64,000 nucleotides of DNA from an uncultured Clostridia bacterium (GCA_945928865.1 CAMENZ010000002.1:1-64000); one strand, 5' to 3'. Numbered from the stretch's first letter, positions 44,729 to 52,816 are shown. The notes: generated by a model not told the origin, from the letters alone. Numbers and translations are program-made.

Positions 44729-45157
44729 ATGAAAAAAATTTTATATGACAATGAAGTAATTGAAGCTGCAATTTCAGATTACAAAAATGACCCCTGCGAA
44801 GAAACTGTTCAGAGAGTAATGAGTGCTATAGGTTCTAGAATAATAGCAGATGGAAAATATCTAGTCCCTTTAGAAATTTTAAACAAAGAAGCTGCTAAAC
44901 AGGGAAACTGTAATCTTCCCCTTAGAACCATCAGTTTTTCCGGTGGAAAAAAGGCTATGCCTGTTTTTACCACTGAAGAAGAAATGAAAAAAGAAAATGT
45001 AACCTCTGCTGTACAGTTAAACATTAGAGAACATTTAAGGTTGGTAACAGAAATGGAAGAAATTACAGGAATAGTAATCAACCCTTTCGGCAATTATATG
45101 ATTTTACCTATAGGAATTTTGAAAATGATATTAACAGCTAATAAGATGATTTGTTAA
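44729..45157 (+). CDS. SseB-domain protein under cobalamin riboswitch control
   Basis: 142-residue protein whose second half matches the SseB N-terminal domain: DGKYLVPLEI, KKAMPVFTTEEEMKK, and TGIVINPFGNYMILPIGIL. SseB was named for enhanced serine sensitivity when overproduced; biochemical role unknown, and the domain also occurs in type VII secretion and immunity-like proteins. No signal peptide or membrane segment. GAGAGG lies 9 nt before the ATG. The riboswitch and terminator stand directly upstream with no other gene between, so it should be made only when B12 is scarce. The next gene, maf, has a 138-nt gap. Confidence 0.82.
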   Translation: MKKILYDNEVIEAAISDYKNDPCEETVQRVMSAIGSRIIADGKYLVPLEILNKEAAKQGNCNLPLRTISFSGGKKAMPVFTTEEEMKKENVTSAVQLNIREHLRLVTEMEEITGIVINPFGNYMILPIGILKMILTANKMIC

Positions 45158-45295
45158 TTTGTCAATATGCTAAGCCCTTAATAAGCTAACTAACTAAATT
45201 ATCTGTTAAAATTTTCAAAATTTTTACAAATATTTTTCATTTCTCCTTTTATTTACATTGAAAGTATGATATAACTTTAATTGAGGAGAATTTCT

Positions 45296-45904
45296 ATGAA
45301 GAATAAATATAAACTTATACTTGCATCCGGTTCACCAAGGCGAATCAATATGATGAAAGAGCATGGCTTAGATCCAATTGTTTTTCCCGCTGACATTGAA
45401 GAAAATCCACCCTTAAAAAAAGGTATGAATGAAACAGTAATGTTTTTAGCTCTTAAAAAAGCTTTAAATGTGGAAAAATCTTGGTTAAAAAACAACCCTG
45501 AATCAGAAAATCATATTATAATCGCTGCTGATACTATAGTATATCATGACGGAGAAATAATGGGTAAACCGGCAGATTTTGAAGATGGAAAAAGAATGCT
45601 TTTAAAGCTAAAAAACACTTTTCACTATGTTGTCACCGGTGTAGCCCTCGTAGAAGCAGGTGTAAACCACAAAAAAGTATTCGTAGAAACTACTAAGGTC
45701 TTCTTTAAGGATTATACAGAAGCAGAATTGGAGGAATATTTAAGAACTGATGAGGCATACGATAAAGCCGGTGCCTATGCTATTCAAGGATATTTTTCAA
45801 AATATGTGAGTCGCATTGAAGGTGATTACAACACTGTCGTGGGCTTTCCGTGGGACAGAATCCAAAAAGAATTGAATAATTTTATCGGAGGAAAGAATAT
45901 ATGA
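45296..45904 (+). CDS. maf: Maf-family nucleotide pyrophosphatase
   Basis: 202-residue Maf/YhdE house-cleaning enzyme that hydrolyses non-canonical or dTTP/UTP-type nucleotides. LILASGSPRR at the N-terminus, AADTIV (catalytic Asp), GKPAD, and YDKAGAYAIQG are the family motifs. GAGGAG lies 7 nt before the ATG at 45296; a TTG at 45281 overlaps the ribosome site and is rejected. Overlaps mscL by 4 nt (ATGA). Confidence 0.93.
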   Translation: MKNKYKLILASGSPRRINMMKEHGLDPIVFPADIEENPPLKKGMNETVMFLALKKALNVEKSWLKNNPESENHIIIAADTIVYHDGEIMGKPADFEDGKRMLLKLKNTFHYVVTGVALVEAGVNHKKVFVETTKVFFKDYTEAELEEYLRTDEAYDKAGAYAIQGYFSKYVSRIEGDYNTVVGFPWDRIQKELNNFIGGKNI

Positions 45905-46293
45905 AAAAATTTTTAACAGAATTTAAGGAATTCATTGCTAAGGGAAATGTAATGAATATGGCAGTAGGTATCATTATAGGTGCTGCATTCACAGCAATCG
46001 TTAATTCATTGGTTGCTGATATAATTACACCAATCTTAGGTTTAATAATTGGTGGTCTTGATTTTTCAACCCTTTCATTTGGAATTGGCGAAGCAAACAT
46101 TATGTATGGTAACTTTATTCAAGCTATCATTACATTCCTATTAACCGCTCTTGTAATTTTCTGGATTATGAAAGCTATCAATAAGATGATGACTATGAAC
46201 AAAAAAGAAGAAGCTCCAGAACCGGAAGCTGAACCTGAGCCAACAAATGAAGAAAAGCTTTTAGCTGAAATAAGAGATTTATTAAAGAAATAG
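45901..46293 (+). CDS. mscL: Large-conductance mechanosensitive channel MscL
   Basis: 130-residue channel that opens on osmotic downshock. Two membrane helices (NMAVGIIIGAAFTAIVNSLV, about 18-45; FIQAIITFLLTALVIFWIM, about 72-92), the N-terminal amphipathic KEFIAKGN, and a C-terminal helical bundle EEKLLAEIRDLLKK after a Glu/Pro linker. Co-translated with maf through ATGA. Confidence 0.96.
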   Translation: MKKFLTEFKEFIAKGNVMNMAVGIIIGAAFTAIVNSLVADIITPILGLIIGGLDFSTLSFGIGEANIMYGNFIQAIITFLLTALVIFWIMKAINKMMTMNKKEEAPEPEAEPEPTNEEKLLAEIRDLLKK

Positions 46294-46318
46294 TAAATTT
46301 TATTTAAATATGTAAACT

Positions 46319-46354
46319 AAAACCTCTTTGAAATTATTTTTCAAAGAGGTTTTT
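46319..46354 (+). terminator. Bidirectional terminator, mscL / coaX
   Basis: Perfect 15-bp stem AAAACCTCTTTGAAA (46319-46333) / TTTCAAAGAGGTTTT (46339-46353), 5-nt loop, between convergent genes. Confidence 0.88.
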
Positions 46355-46382
46355 AATACATTCATTTAATAAGCATTCAAGT

Positions 46383-47150
46383 CTATACTCTATTTTTATC
46401 ATATATAACCTTGAGTCCATGCATCACTAATTTTTCATTTATGATAATTTCATGTCTGCAAAGAGGAATAACCTTAGTAGCAAAGCTTCCTGTAGCAACA
46501 CATTTTGCCTTATATCCCAGTTCTTCTTCAACCCTATCTATCATTCCGTCTATAGTACAAGCAGCACCTAAAAGTAAACCGCTATTTAAACTGTCTATAG
46601 TGTTTTTACCTATTGCCTTAACAGGAGTATCCATAGATACTCTATAAAGTTGATCCGCCTTAGCGGCTAAAGCTTCCATGGAAAGCCGTACTCCCGGTGA
46701 AATACTACCACCTATATAACAATTACTTTTGTCTACAACAGAAATAGTATTAGCCGTTCCCAAATCTATTAAAATCAAAGGTCCTCCGTAATAGTTAATG
46801 GCGGATACTGCCCCAACTATTAAATCACTGCCTATAGACTTAGGATCATCCATCTTTATATTCAACCCTGTCTTTATTCCGGGTCCTACAACTAAAGGTG
46901 TTTTTCCAATAGTTTTTTCCACGCCCTTGACTAACTCCTGAGTCAAAGGGGGTACTACAGATGAAAGAATGGCTCCTTCTATATCTAATAGTGAAATATT
47001 ATAAAGTTCTAAAACTGTTTTAAAATTTACAGCATATTCTAAGGCGGTTTTGGACTTATCCGTAGAAATTCGCTCCACAAAAACTGTCCTATCCCCCTCT
47101 AAACAACCAATTGAAATATGGCTGTTACCCATATCTATAGCTAATATCAC
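46383..47150 (-). CDS. coaX: Type III pantothenate kinase
   Basis: 255-residue acetate-kinase-superfamily enzyme for the first step of CoA synthesis, insensitive to CoA feedback. AIDMGNSHISIG (phosphate loop), GSDLIVGAVSAI, LIDLGTANTISVVD and GGSISPGVRLS are the family motifs. Start is GTG at 47150 with AGAGGC about 7 nt upstream. Lies 46 nt after an ECF S component that probably imports its substrate. Confidence 0.95.
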   Translation of the reverse strand: MILAIDMGNSHISIGCLEGDRTVFVERISTDKSKTALEYAVNFKTVLELYNISLLDIEGAILSSVVPPLTQELVKGVEKTIGKTPLVVGPGIKTGLNIKMDDPKSIGSDLIVGAVSAINYYGGPLILIDLGTANTISVVDKSNCYIGGSISPGVRLSMEALAAKADQLYRVSMDTPVKAIGKNTIDSLNSGLLLGAACTIDGMIDRVEEELGYKAKCVATGSFATKVIPLCRHEIIINEKLVMHGLKVIYDKNRV

Positions 47151-47195
47151 TTTATTGCCTCTTATTTTTTCCAGACTCTAACTTGAATTATAATC

Positions 47196-47810
47196 TTATC
47201 TATTTCCTATTAATTTAGCTTTATACATTGCAAAACCTACAGCACCAACTACCAATGTAGAAATTACTATTTCAGCAATTGCATTTACAGCTACCAATAA
47301 GAACAATGATGGAAGCAGACCTAAACCTTCTTTAGTCATACCTCTAACTATGTCAGTATTTCCGAAAAGAAGTGCTAATGTAGTCATAAATAAAATAGTA
47401 TTTAAAGCTGCTGCTAAAAATCCTGCAAGAGAAATGTTTAGACTTACAGGTGCCTTATGTCTTAGCGCTTCATAAATTAAACCTACAGCCAAGCCTGCTA
47501 ATAATCTTGTTATTACACAAACTATAAAAGTATATATAGGGTTAATTCCAAGTAAAGCTGCACCAAAAGCATCTCCTCCTGCGATTCCTAAGCACTTTAA
47601 AAAGCTGGTTAATCCGAAAACGGCTCCTATGGCAGCTCCGCCTTTAGGTCCTAAGGAAATAGCAGCTATAGCTACCGGAATCATATTCATAGTAATAGCT
47701 AATGGTCCGATTTGTAAATATCCAATCGGTGTGTACATCATAAGAAGTAAGATGGCAATCAATAGTGCCATAATAGTCATATTACGTACATTAAAAGACT
47801 TTGAATTCAT
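47196..47810 (-). CDS. ECF transporter S component, probably pantothenate (PanT-like)
   Basis: 204-residue protein with six hydrophobic segments. The N-terminus NVRNMTIMALLIAILLLMMYTPIGYL and the AISLGPKGGAAIGAVFGLTSF segment are typical of ECF S components. It is followed by coaX, so pantothenate is the likely ligand; this rests on context. No EcfAA'T genes nearby. Perfect AGGAGG lies before the ATG. Confidence 0.85.
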   Translation of the reverse strand: MNSKSFNVRNMTIMALLIAILLLMMYTPIGYLQIGPLAITMNMIPVAIAAISLGPKGGAAIGAVFGLTSFLKCLGIAGGDAFGAALLGINPIYTFIVCVITRLLAGLAVGLIYEALRHKAPVSLNISLAGFLAAALNTILFMTTLALLFGNTDIVRGMTKEGLGLLPSLFLLVAVNAIAEIVISTLVVGAVGFAMYKAKLIGNR

Positions 47811-47887
47811 TTTTTACCTCCTGTTATCGCTCCTATATTTAGCACCGCCGTCAAAGCATCAACAGTGCAGGATGCAATACAGAAAGT

Positions 47888-47916
47888 ATGATAACAAAAT
47901 AACATAAAAAAATCAA
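47888..47916 (-). promoter_or_regulatory. Promoter of panT-coaX
   Basis: Minus-strand TTGATT (47911-47916), 17-nt spacer, TATCAT (47888-47893). TGTTATC at the -10 has an exact inverted partner GATAACA just before the Shine-Dalgarno, about 60 nt on. Confidence 0.6.
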
Positions 47917-47980
47917 GAGGTATTCTTTAGTTATCTTTATTATTTTAATAAGTTTAATAAAAAAACTATTATAAATTCAA

Positions 47981-48844
47981 TCACAAATCTTTTTTATCTA
48001 AAAGCTTATTATCCACCAAGGTATAAGTTAACACTGCTCCAATAATTAAAATTCCACCTGTCATCGCCCATTTACCCGGTATTTCATTGTAGAACAGGGC
48101 AACCCATATAGGATTCAAGACCGGTTCAATCATACTAATTAAAGACACTTCCACTCCACTAATCATAGCAGAAGCTCTACCATAAAGTGCGTAAGGAATT
48201 CCCATCTGAACAAAGCCTAAAAGGAAAATGAGCATTATAGACACACTATTAATCTGAGTAAAGTCTGTAAAACAAAGTCCTAAAGGTATTCCTAAAAGGG
48301 CTAAAGACAAATGCCCTATAACTAAACCGGATATCCTTTCTCCGCTGTCCTTCACTTCTCCTGTAAAAGCATACATAAGTCCCATAAAAAATCCTGAAAT
48401 AGTTGCAAAAATATTGCCAAGCATTCCATCACTGCTCATCTTATCCACAAAAAACAATACCATTCCGGAAGATGCCACCAGAACAGTTAAAATTTGGTGA
48501 ATCTTAAGCTTCCTTTTCAAAACTATGGTAGTTATAATCAAAACAAAAACCGGTGCTGTGTATTGCAATACAATAGCATTAGCCGCTGTAGTAAGTTTAT
48601 TCGAAGCCACAAAAAATAATACATTTATGAAAGTTAACGCAGCTATTCCTAAAGACTGTTTAGTAAATTTAAGACTATAGCCCGACATTCTCATAGATAC
48701 AAAAATAACTAAGGCAGAGAGTAAACCTCTGCCTCCTGATATTAAAAATGGACTCCAATTTATAAACTTCATTACAAGTCCGCTTATGCTCCAAAGCACT
48801 GCACAGACCACCATCATCAATTCGCCTTTTCGCTTATCTGCCAT
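47981..48844 (-). CDS. EamA-family (DMT) transporter
   Basis: 287 residues, ten hydrophobic segments in two five-helix repeats (GELMMVVCAVLWSISGLVMK at the start; ISLISMIEPVLNPIWVALFYNEIP in the second). The EPVLxPxW motif is typical of EamA domains. Substrate unknown; relatives export amino acids or metabolites. Overlaps the end of the secreted-protein gene upstream by 11 nt, so it is co-translated with it. Confidence 0.88.
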   Translation of the reverse strand: MADKRKGELMMVVCAVLWSISGLVMKFINWSPFLISGGRGLLSALVIFVSMRMSGYSLKFTKQSLGIAALTFINVLFFVASNKLTTAANAIVLQYTAPVFVLIITTIVLKRKLKIHQILTVLVASSGMVLFFVDKMSSDGMLGNIFATISGFFMGLMYAFTGEVKDSGERISGLVIGHLSLALLGIPLGLCFTDFTQINSVSIMLIFLLGFVQMGIPYALYGRASAMISGVEVSLISMIEPVLNPIWVALFYNEIPGKWAMTGGILIIGAVLTYTLVDNKLLDKKDL

Positions 48845-49550
48845 CTTTTACCTTCTTAACATCGCTTCCATCTACTTTGCATGAATATTTTTCCAGAATA
48901 CATTTATCACCATCGCAGCTCACAACACGGTAATAAATCCTATCATTTTTAAATTCATAATCTAAAGCTTCAATAATCTTTTTCTTACCGCTACCGTCAA
49001 AATTAAAGGAATACACTTTACTGTTTCTTACATCAGTCTTATGCTCTATAGTATATATCTTCTCTCCTACAATCTTTACTTCGCCAACCATCTTTGTCAT
49101 TAAAGTCTTAGATTTAGCTGTCAAGTCATAAACATAAAGGTTCCTAGCACCCCACCTTTCTTGATCAGCCGGAGTATTTCCGTAATAAACATAATTGCCT
49201 ATAGCATTAAACACATAAAGCTTCTTGCCGGTAAACAAAACCTTCTTTTTTTTAGTTGTAAGATTCAATCTACAAAGTCCCTGCTTGCCGAATTTTGTCC
49301 TCTTAACATAAAACACATAATTTCCAGCACCTGATATACCACGATTCCTATAAACCTTCTTATCCAAAATCTGTTTATTCTGACCCTTATCTACCACCAG
49401 CTTGCTATTTTTAATATAATATTCGTCATTACCTATGGTCAAATGCCCCATCTTTTCCTTTGCAAAAACGGATAAACTAAGGCTGCCTGCCAAAAGGATA
49501 CCGGTTAAGGTAACACACATAAATTTCTTAAACCTATTTATATTTTTCAT
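48834..49550 (-). CDS. Secreted beta-propeller-like protein (DUF5050-like)
   Basis: 238 residues with a signal peptide (MKNINRFKKFMCVTLTGILL, cleavage near SVFA|KE). The mature part has repeats of the DUF5050/propeller kind: YVFYVKRTKFGKQGLCRLNL, YVYYGNTPADQERWGARNLY, KIYTIEHKTDVRNSKVYSFN, RIYYRVVSCDGDKCILEKYS, each a tyrosine-rich strand then a loop. The frame opens at 49604, but AAGGAGG lies 6 nt before the ATG at 49550. Function unknown; probably a wall- or surface-associated domain. Confidence 0.72.
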   Translation of the reverse strand: MKNINRFKKFMCVTLTGILLAGSLSLSVFAKEKMGHLTIGNDEYYIKNSKLVVDKGQNKQILDKKVYRNRGISGAGNYVFYVKRTKFGKQGLCRLNLTTKKKKVLFTGKKLYVFNAIGNYVYYGNTPADQERWGARNLYVYDLTAKSKTLMTKMVGEVKIVGEKIYTIEHKTDVRNSKVYSFNFDGSGKKKIIEALDYEFKNDRIYYRVVSCDGDKCILEKYSCKVDGSDVKKVKDGR

Positions 49551-49607
49551 AACTTTCCTCCTTGAAGTTTTCATTTGCAATAAAGGCTTCGTATTTTCAT
49601 ACAAAAT

Positions 49608-50096
49608 CTAAATTTCTACTATATTAGCCGGCTGTCCAATATTATCTAAAAATTTTATCAAATCACCGGTCTTAATAAAAATCGTTTTTTCATTAGTACT
49701 AGGATGAAATGACATTCTATCCTCATTTATAATTTCTTTGTCAATATATACTTTGATGTCTTTATCCTCATTATTCAAAAGTCCGAAAGGAGACACCACA
49801 CCCGGCGGCAGCATCATTTTTTCCATTAAACTATTTTCTGAAGCCATTTTAATCTGCTTTTGTTCCACGATTTCTTTAAATCTATCCATATCTAAGCGTT
49901 TCATATCATCCATAATGAGCAAATAAAATTCGTTTTTTTTCTTATTAGTGAGAAACATAGTCTTAGTTCTCACCCCTTCAATACCTTCGATAAAACTGTC
50001 TGCCTGCTCTGTAGTTAAGGCAGGCTCATGTTCTACTAACTCAAAATTCATACCTAATTCTTTTAATTTTTCTTCCACTTTGAAATATAAATCCAT
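49608..50096 (-). CDS. YbaK/ProX-type aminoacyl-tRNA deacylase
   Basis: 162-residue editing-domain protein of the YbaK/PrdX/ProXp-ala family, which hydrolyses mischarged tRNA such as Ala-tRNA(Pro). The N-terminal FELVEHEPALTTEQADSF, TKTMFLTNKKKNEFYLLIM and PPGVVSPFGLLNNEDKDI segments are typical. GGAGGC precedes the ATG. Specificity within the family is not clear; PrdX-like proteins are common in proline-fermenting clostridia. Confidence 0.85.
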   Translation of the reverse strand: MDLYFKVEEKLKELGMNFELVEHEPALTTEQADSFIEGIEGVRTKTMFLTNKKKNEFYLLIMDDMKRLDMDRFKEIVEQKQIKMASENSLMEKMMLPPGVVSPFGLLNNEDKDIKVYIDKEIINEDRMSFHPSTNEKTIFIKTGDLIKFLDNIGQPANIVEI

Positions 50097-50258
50097 AATT
50101 CTGCCTCCTATATAAAATTAGTTAATATCGCTATTATTATATCATAATATAAAAAAGCCCTGCAAGTTGAAAATTGCCGAAATTGTCCTATTAGCAAATC
50201 CTTAAGAAATTTCATAACCATTATTATAACTATGACAAAAAAATATTTTTCAAATCTC

Positions 50259-50289
50259 TTGACTCTAACCTTAGGTAATAGTTTATACT
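50259..50289 (+). promoter_or_regulatory. MerR-type promoter with 19-bp spacer
   Basis: TTGACT (50259-50264), 19-nt spacer, TATACT (50284-50289). The spacer holds a dyad ACCTTAGGT. The long spacing is the hallmark of promoters activated by MerR proteins; the gene behind it is one, so autoregulation is likely. Confidence 0.75.
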
Positions 50290-50313
50290 GGATCATATCA
50301 GGAGGTACAAACA

Positions 50314-51039
50314 ATGATGACAGTAAATGATGTGAGTAAATTAAGCGGTGTAAGTATAAAAACGCTGCAGTACTACGATAAAATAGGTCTATTAAAACCA
50401 AAAGCCTATAGCAGTGCCGGCTATAGACTCTATGATGAAGAAAATCTAGAAAAGCTACAGCAAATTTTGTTTTTTAAAGAACTGGAATTCCCTCTAAAAG
50501 AAATCAAAAAAATTTTATCGAACCCTAATTTTGATAAAACTGAAGCGATTAAGCAGCAGATAAAATTGTTAGAATTGAAAAAAGAACATATTGATAATTT
50601 AATACTTTTTGCAAAAGGAGTGAACTTAATGGGAACTAAAAACTTAAATTTTGAAGTATTCGATACAAAGAAAATTGATGAATATGCATTAGAAGCTAAG
50701 ACAAAATGGGGAAACACCCCTGAATTTAGGGAATTTGAGGAAAAGAGCAAAAACCGTGATAGGAAAGAAATAAAAAACCTAAACCAACAACTCATGCAAC
50801 ATTTTGTTGAATTCGGTCAAATTAAAGACCAGTCTCCAAAATCTCCAAATGCACAAGACTTAGTAAAAAAACTACAGGAATTTATAACAGAAAACTTTTA
50901 TACCTGCTCCAACCAAATCCTATCCTGTTTAGGTAAAATGTATGGAGGAAACGGAGATTTTGCTAAAAATATAGATAATGCAGGTGGCGAAGGCACTGCA
51001 GCTTTTGCATCAAAGGCTATAACAGAATATTGTAAATAA
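50314..51039 (+). CDS. MerR-family regulator with TipAS effector domain
   Basis: 241 residues: a MerR winged helix (TVNDVSKLSGVSIKTLQYYDKIGLLKP, 3-70), a coiled-coil dimer helix (about 75-110), and a TipAS-type domain (about 115-241) ending YGGNGDFAKNIDNAGGEGTA, the fold that binds thiopeptide or other drugs in TipA, Mta and SkgA. MGTKNLNF at the join could be an internal start of a TipAS-only form. AGGAGG precedes the ATG. No efflux pump is adjacent; it probably controls itself and distant genes. Confidence 0.88.
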   Translation: MMTVNDVSKLSGVSIKTLQYYDKIGLLKPKAYSSAGYRLYDEENLEKLQQILFFKELEFPLKEIKKILSNPNFDKTEAIKQQIKLLELKKEHIDNLILFAKGVNLMGTKNLNFEVFDTKKIDEYALEAKTKWGNTPEFREFEEKSKNRDRKEIKNLNQQLMQHFVEFGQIKDQSPKSPNAQDLVKKLQEFITENFYTCSNQILSCLGKMYGGNGDFAKNIDNAGGEGTAAFASKAITEYCK

Positions 51040-51085
51040 ACTGTAGATTTTAAAATTTTGATTTTGTTGTGATAGAGACTAACCT

Positions 51086-51293
51086 AACTGGTAATTTATG
51101 GTAAAAGTTGGCTAATTATTGAAATTTAGCTATTTGAGACAACAAAATCTGCTTGAACTTAGGTATTTCTTCTTAAAAATCCTTAAAATCTTTCCAAAGT
51201 TGTCTGAAATTGCTAAAATATCAAAATCGGACAACAAAAAATCAAAAAAAGTTGTCAGATTTAGCTATAATCATTGTTTCGGACAACTTTTTT
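51086..51293. repeat. GACAAC intergenic repeat, copy B
   Basis: Longer copy of the element at 10055-10167. Bases 51086-51150 align with copy A at 54 of 65 positions. The rest adds more GACAAC/GTTGTC boxes (51139, 51199, 51230, 51251, 51282) and ends in a 12-bp stem AAAAAAGTTGTC (51245-51256) / GACAACTTTTTT (51282-51293). On the minus strand this stem with its T run is a good terminator for the tRNA-Arg gene. Nothing else is visible in the 51040-51342 interval except the T-arm-like sequence below. Confidence 0.75.
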
Positions 51294-51308
51294 CGGCGAT
51301 GCCCTCTC

Positions 51309-51323
51309 GGGTTCGAGTTCCCT
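51309..51323 (+). repeat. Inverted copy of the tRNA-Arg T-arm
   Basis: GGGTTCGAGTTCCCT is the reverse complement, at 14 of 15 bases, of the tRNA T-arm at 51354-51368, and lies 20 nt beyond the tRNA 3-prime end. It is followed on the plus strand by CTTTCGGGTGCA, reminiscent of a tRNA 3-prime end, but no tRNA body precedes it. Possibly a tRNA relic or an att remnant. Confidence 0.5.
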
Positions 51324-51342
51324 CTTTCGGGTGCATTTTTCT

Positions 51343-51418
51343 TGGTGTCCTGCAGGGGACTCGAACCCCCAGCCTTCTGATTCGGAGTCAGACGCTCTAT
51401 CCTTTGAGCTAACAAGAC
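51343..51418 (-). tRNA. tRNA-Arg (anticodon CCG)
   Basis: 76 nt folding as a full cloverleaf: acceptor GTCTTGT / GCAGGAC (with G-U pairs), D-arm GCTC...GAGC, anticodon stem TCTGA / TCAGA with loop CTCCGAA (anticodon CCG, codon CGG), T-arm GGGGG-TTCGAGT-CCCCT, and encoded CCA. Translated frames across it are artefacts. Terminated by the hairpin in repeat copy B. Confidence 0.95.
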
Positions 51419-51425
51419 AGATTTT

Positions 51426-51452
51426 GGGCAAAGGTTTAATCCTTTTTTGCCC
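51426..51452 (-). terminator. Hairpin between methyltransferase gene and tRNA-Arg
   Basis: Minus-strand GGGCAAAAAAGG / CCTTTGCCC, a 9-bp stem with a bulge of A, 14 nt after the methyltransferase stop. No T run follows, so it may be a weak terminator or a processing site before the tRNA. Confidence 0.4.
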
Positions 51453-51465
51453 ATATATGAATTTT

Positions 51466-52773
51466 TTACAATTCAACATTCTTTTCCTCTATAGTATAAT
51501 TGCCTAAAACATCAAGGATTTCTAAGCGGATTTTGAAATGCTGATCCTCTTCTAGAGGTTCTACATCTATTTCCCAATTTTGAATCAAAGATATAGGATT
51601 ATCTTTAATAATTTTCTCTGCGGTTTGCAAATCCCTCTTATCAATTTCTTCTTCATAAGCCTTTAGCTCATAAGCATTTATTTGTGTTTCAACTTGAATT
51701 TCATCATCTTCTATGTTTCGTAAAACCTTTGCCGACCAATCCACTTTAGCCTTAGACATTTCTATAGATTTATCAACGAACAGTTGAAATCCACCTTTAC
51801 TGCAACCATCTTCCTTAAAACCGTTACCCTTAAGCCTTTCATAACTCTTAGCGAAGGAGATTTTGCCCTTATCACAGACTACAAAATCTCTGCCTAAGGC
51901 TGCAGCTGTTTTCGCTAAAGTTCCTGAACCCGAGAAAAAATCCCCACACAAATCACCCTCTTCAGTTGCCGCTAAAACAATACGCCTAAGAAGGCTTTCA
52001 GGTTTCTGCGTCGCATATCCATTCCTCTCCGAAGAAGTCCTGCCAACCATATCTAAAGTCCAGACATCTTTCATATTCACTAAAGTATACCAGCCCAACT
52101 CATCTTCGTATTCCTGAACATCTTTGAACTTATAGGCTTTGTAGCCCCTGTTATAGGACTTCTCCTTAGGAATATCTATGTAATATTTTTTAGTTTTACC
52201 ATAGACTAAAATAGTGTCATGCTTTCTGGCAAAATGCCTATTACTGCTTCCGCCCGATTTATACTGCCAAATAATTTCATTAATAAAATTTTCTTCCCCG
52301 AAAATCTCATCCATTAAAAGCTTAACATAATGACTGCTATGCCAATCCAGATGAACCCAAATAGTCCCATCTTCTTTAAGCAAATCCTTCATAAAAAAAA
52401 GTCTCACAGCCAGCATTTCCAAATATTCAGCCGAATCCCCATCCCAGCTGTCTTCATAGGCTCTATGCCTTAAACTGACTTTATTTTTCTTACCGTCATC
52501 TGCTTCTAAATTAACATTGATAACCGCATCATAATTAGCCTTGCTGTTAAAAGGCGGGTCTATGTATATCAGCTTAAATTTTTCTGCAAAATCCCCCGCT
52601 GCCAGCATATCCCTCATGCAAGCCCCATTATCACCGTAATAAAGTCGGGAATTTTTATTCTCCCCAACACTTTTAACAAGGCTAAAAGCAGGTGCTTCCT
52701 TCGTTCTTAAAATCTTTTCATATTCTTCCCTGCTCTTCGTCAGTATGTCCGAAAGTTTATAAATCAATCCCAT
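51466..52773 (-). CDS. Orphan adenine-specific DNA methyltransferase (beta-type)
   Basis: 435 residues. The catalytic motif DPPF (IDPPFNSKANYDAVI, about 90-105) precedes the SAM motif DFFSGSGTLAKTAA (about 265-280), the beta-class order of N6-adenine or type III Mod-like enzymes. A target-recognition stretch lies between (KSGGSSNRHFARKHDTILVYG). The C-terminal third (300-435) is not recognised. No restriction gene is near, so it looks solitary, perhaps epigenetic or a remnant. AGGTG precedes the ATG. It sits beside tRNA-Arg, a usual insertion spot. Confidence 0.85.
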   Translation of the reverse strand: MGLIYKLSDILTKSREEYEKILRTKEAPAFSLVKSVGENKNSRLYYGDNGACMRDMLAAGDFAEKFKLIYIDPPFNSKANYDAVINVNLEADDGKKNKVSLRHRAYEDSWDGDSAEYLEMLAVRLFFMKDLLKEDGTIWVHLDWHSSHYVKLLMDEIFGEENFINEIIWQYKSGGSSNRHFARKHDTILVYGKTKKYYIDIPKEKSYNRGYKAYKFKDVQEYEDELGWYTLVNMKDVWTLDMVGRTSSERNGYATQKPESLLRRIVLAATEEGDLCGDFFSGSGTLAKTAAALGRDFVVCDKGKISFAKSYERLKGNGFKEDGCSKGGFQLFVDKSIEMSKAKVDWSAKVLRNIEDDEIQVETQINAYELKAYEEEIDKRDLQTAEKIIKDNPISLIQNWEIDVEPLEEDQHFKIRLEILDVLGNYTIEEKNVEL

Positions 52774-52816
52774 TTCACACCTACTTTTTAATATTTTTCA
52801 ATATAATTCTTATGGA

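Noticed and set aside
47811-47890. Riboswitch in the panT leader
   Set aside because: The leader is short (about 70 nt) with a small GCATC/GATGC stem only; it matches no vitamin or preQ1 aptamer that I can recognise.
51242-51507. Several overlapping frames on both strands near 51.2-51.5 kb
   Set aside because: They read through the tRNA-Arg gene and its flank; peptides such as AQRIERLTPN and SSKDRASDSES are well-known tRNA translation artefacts.
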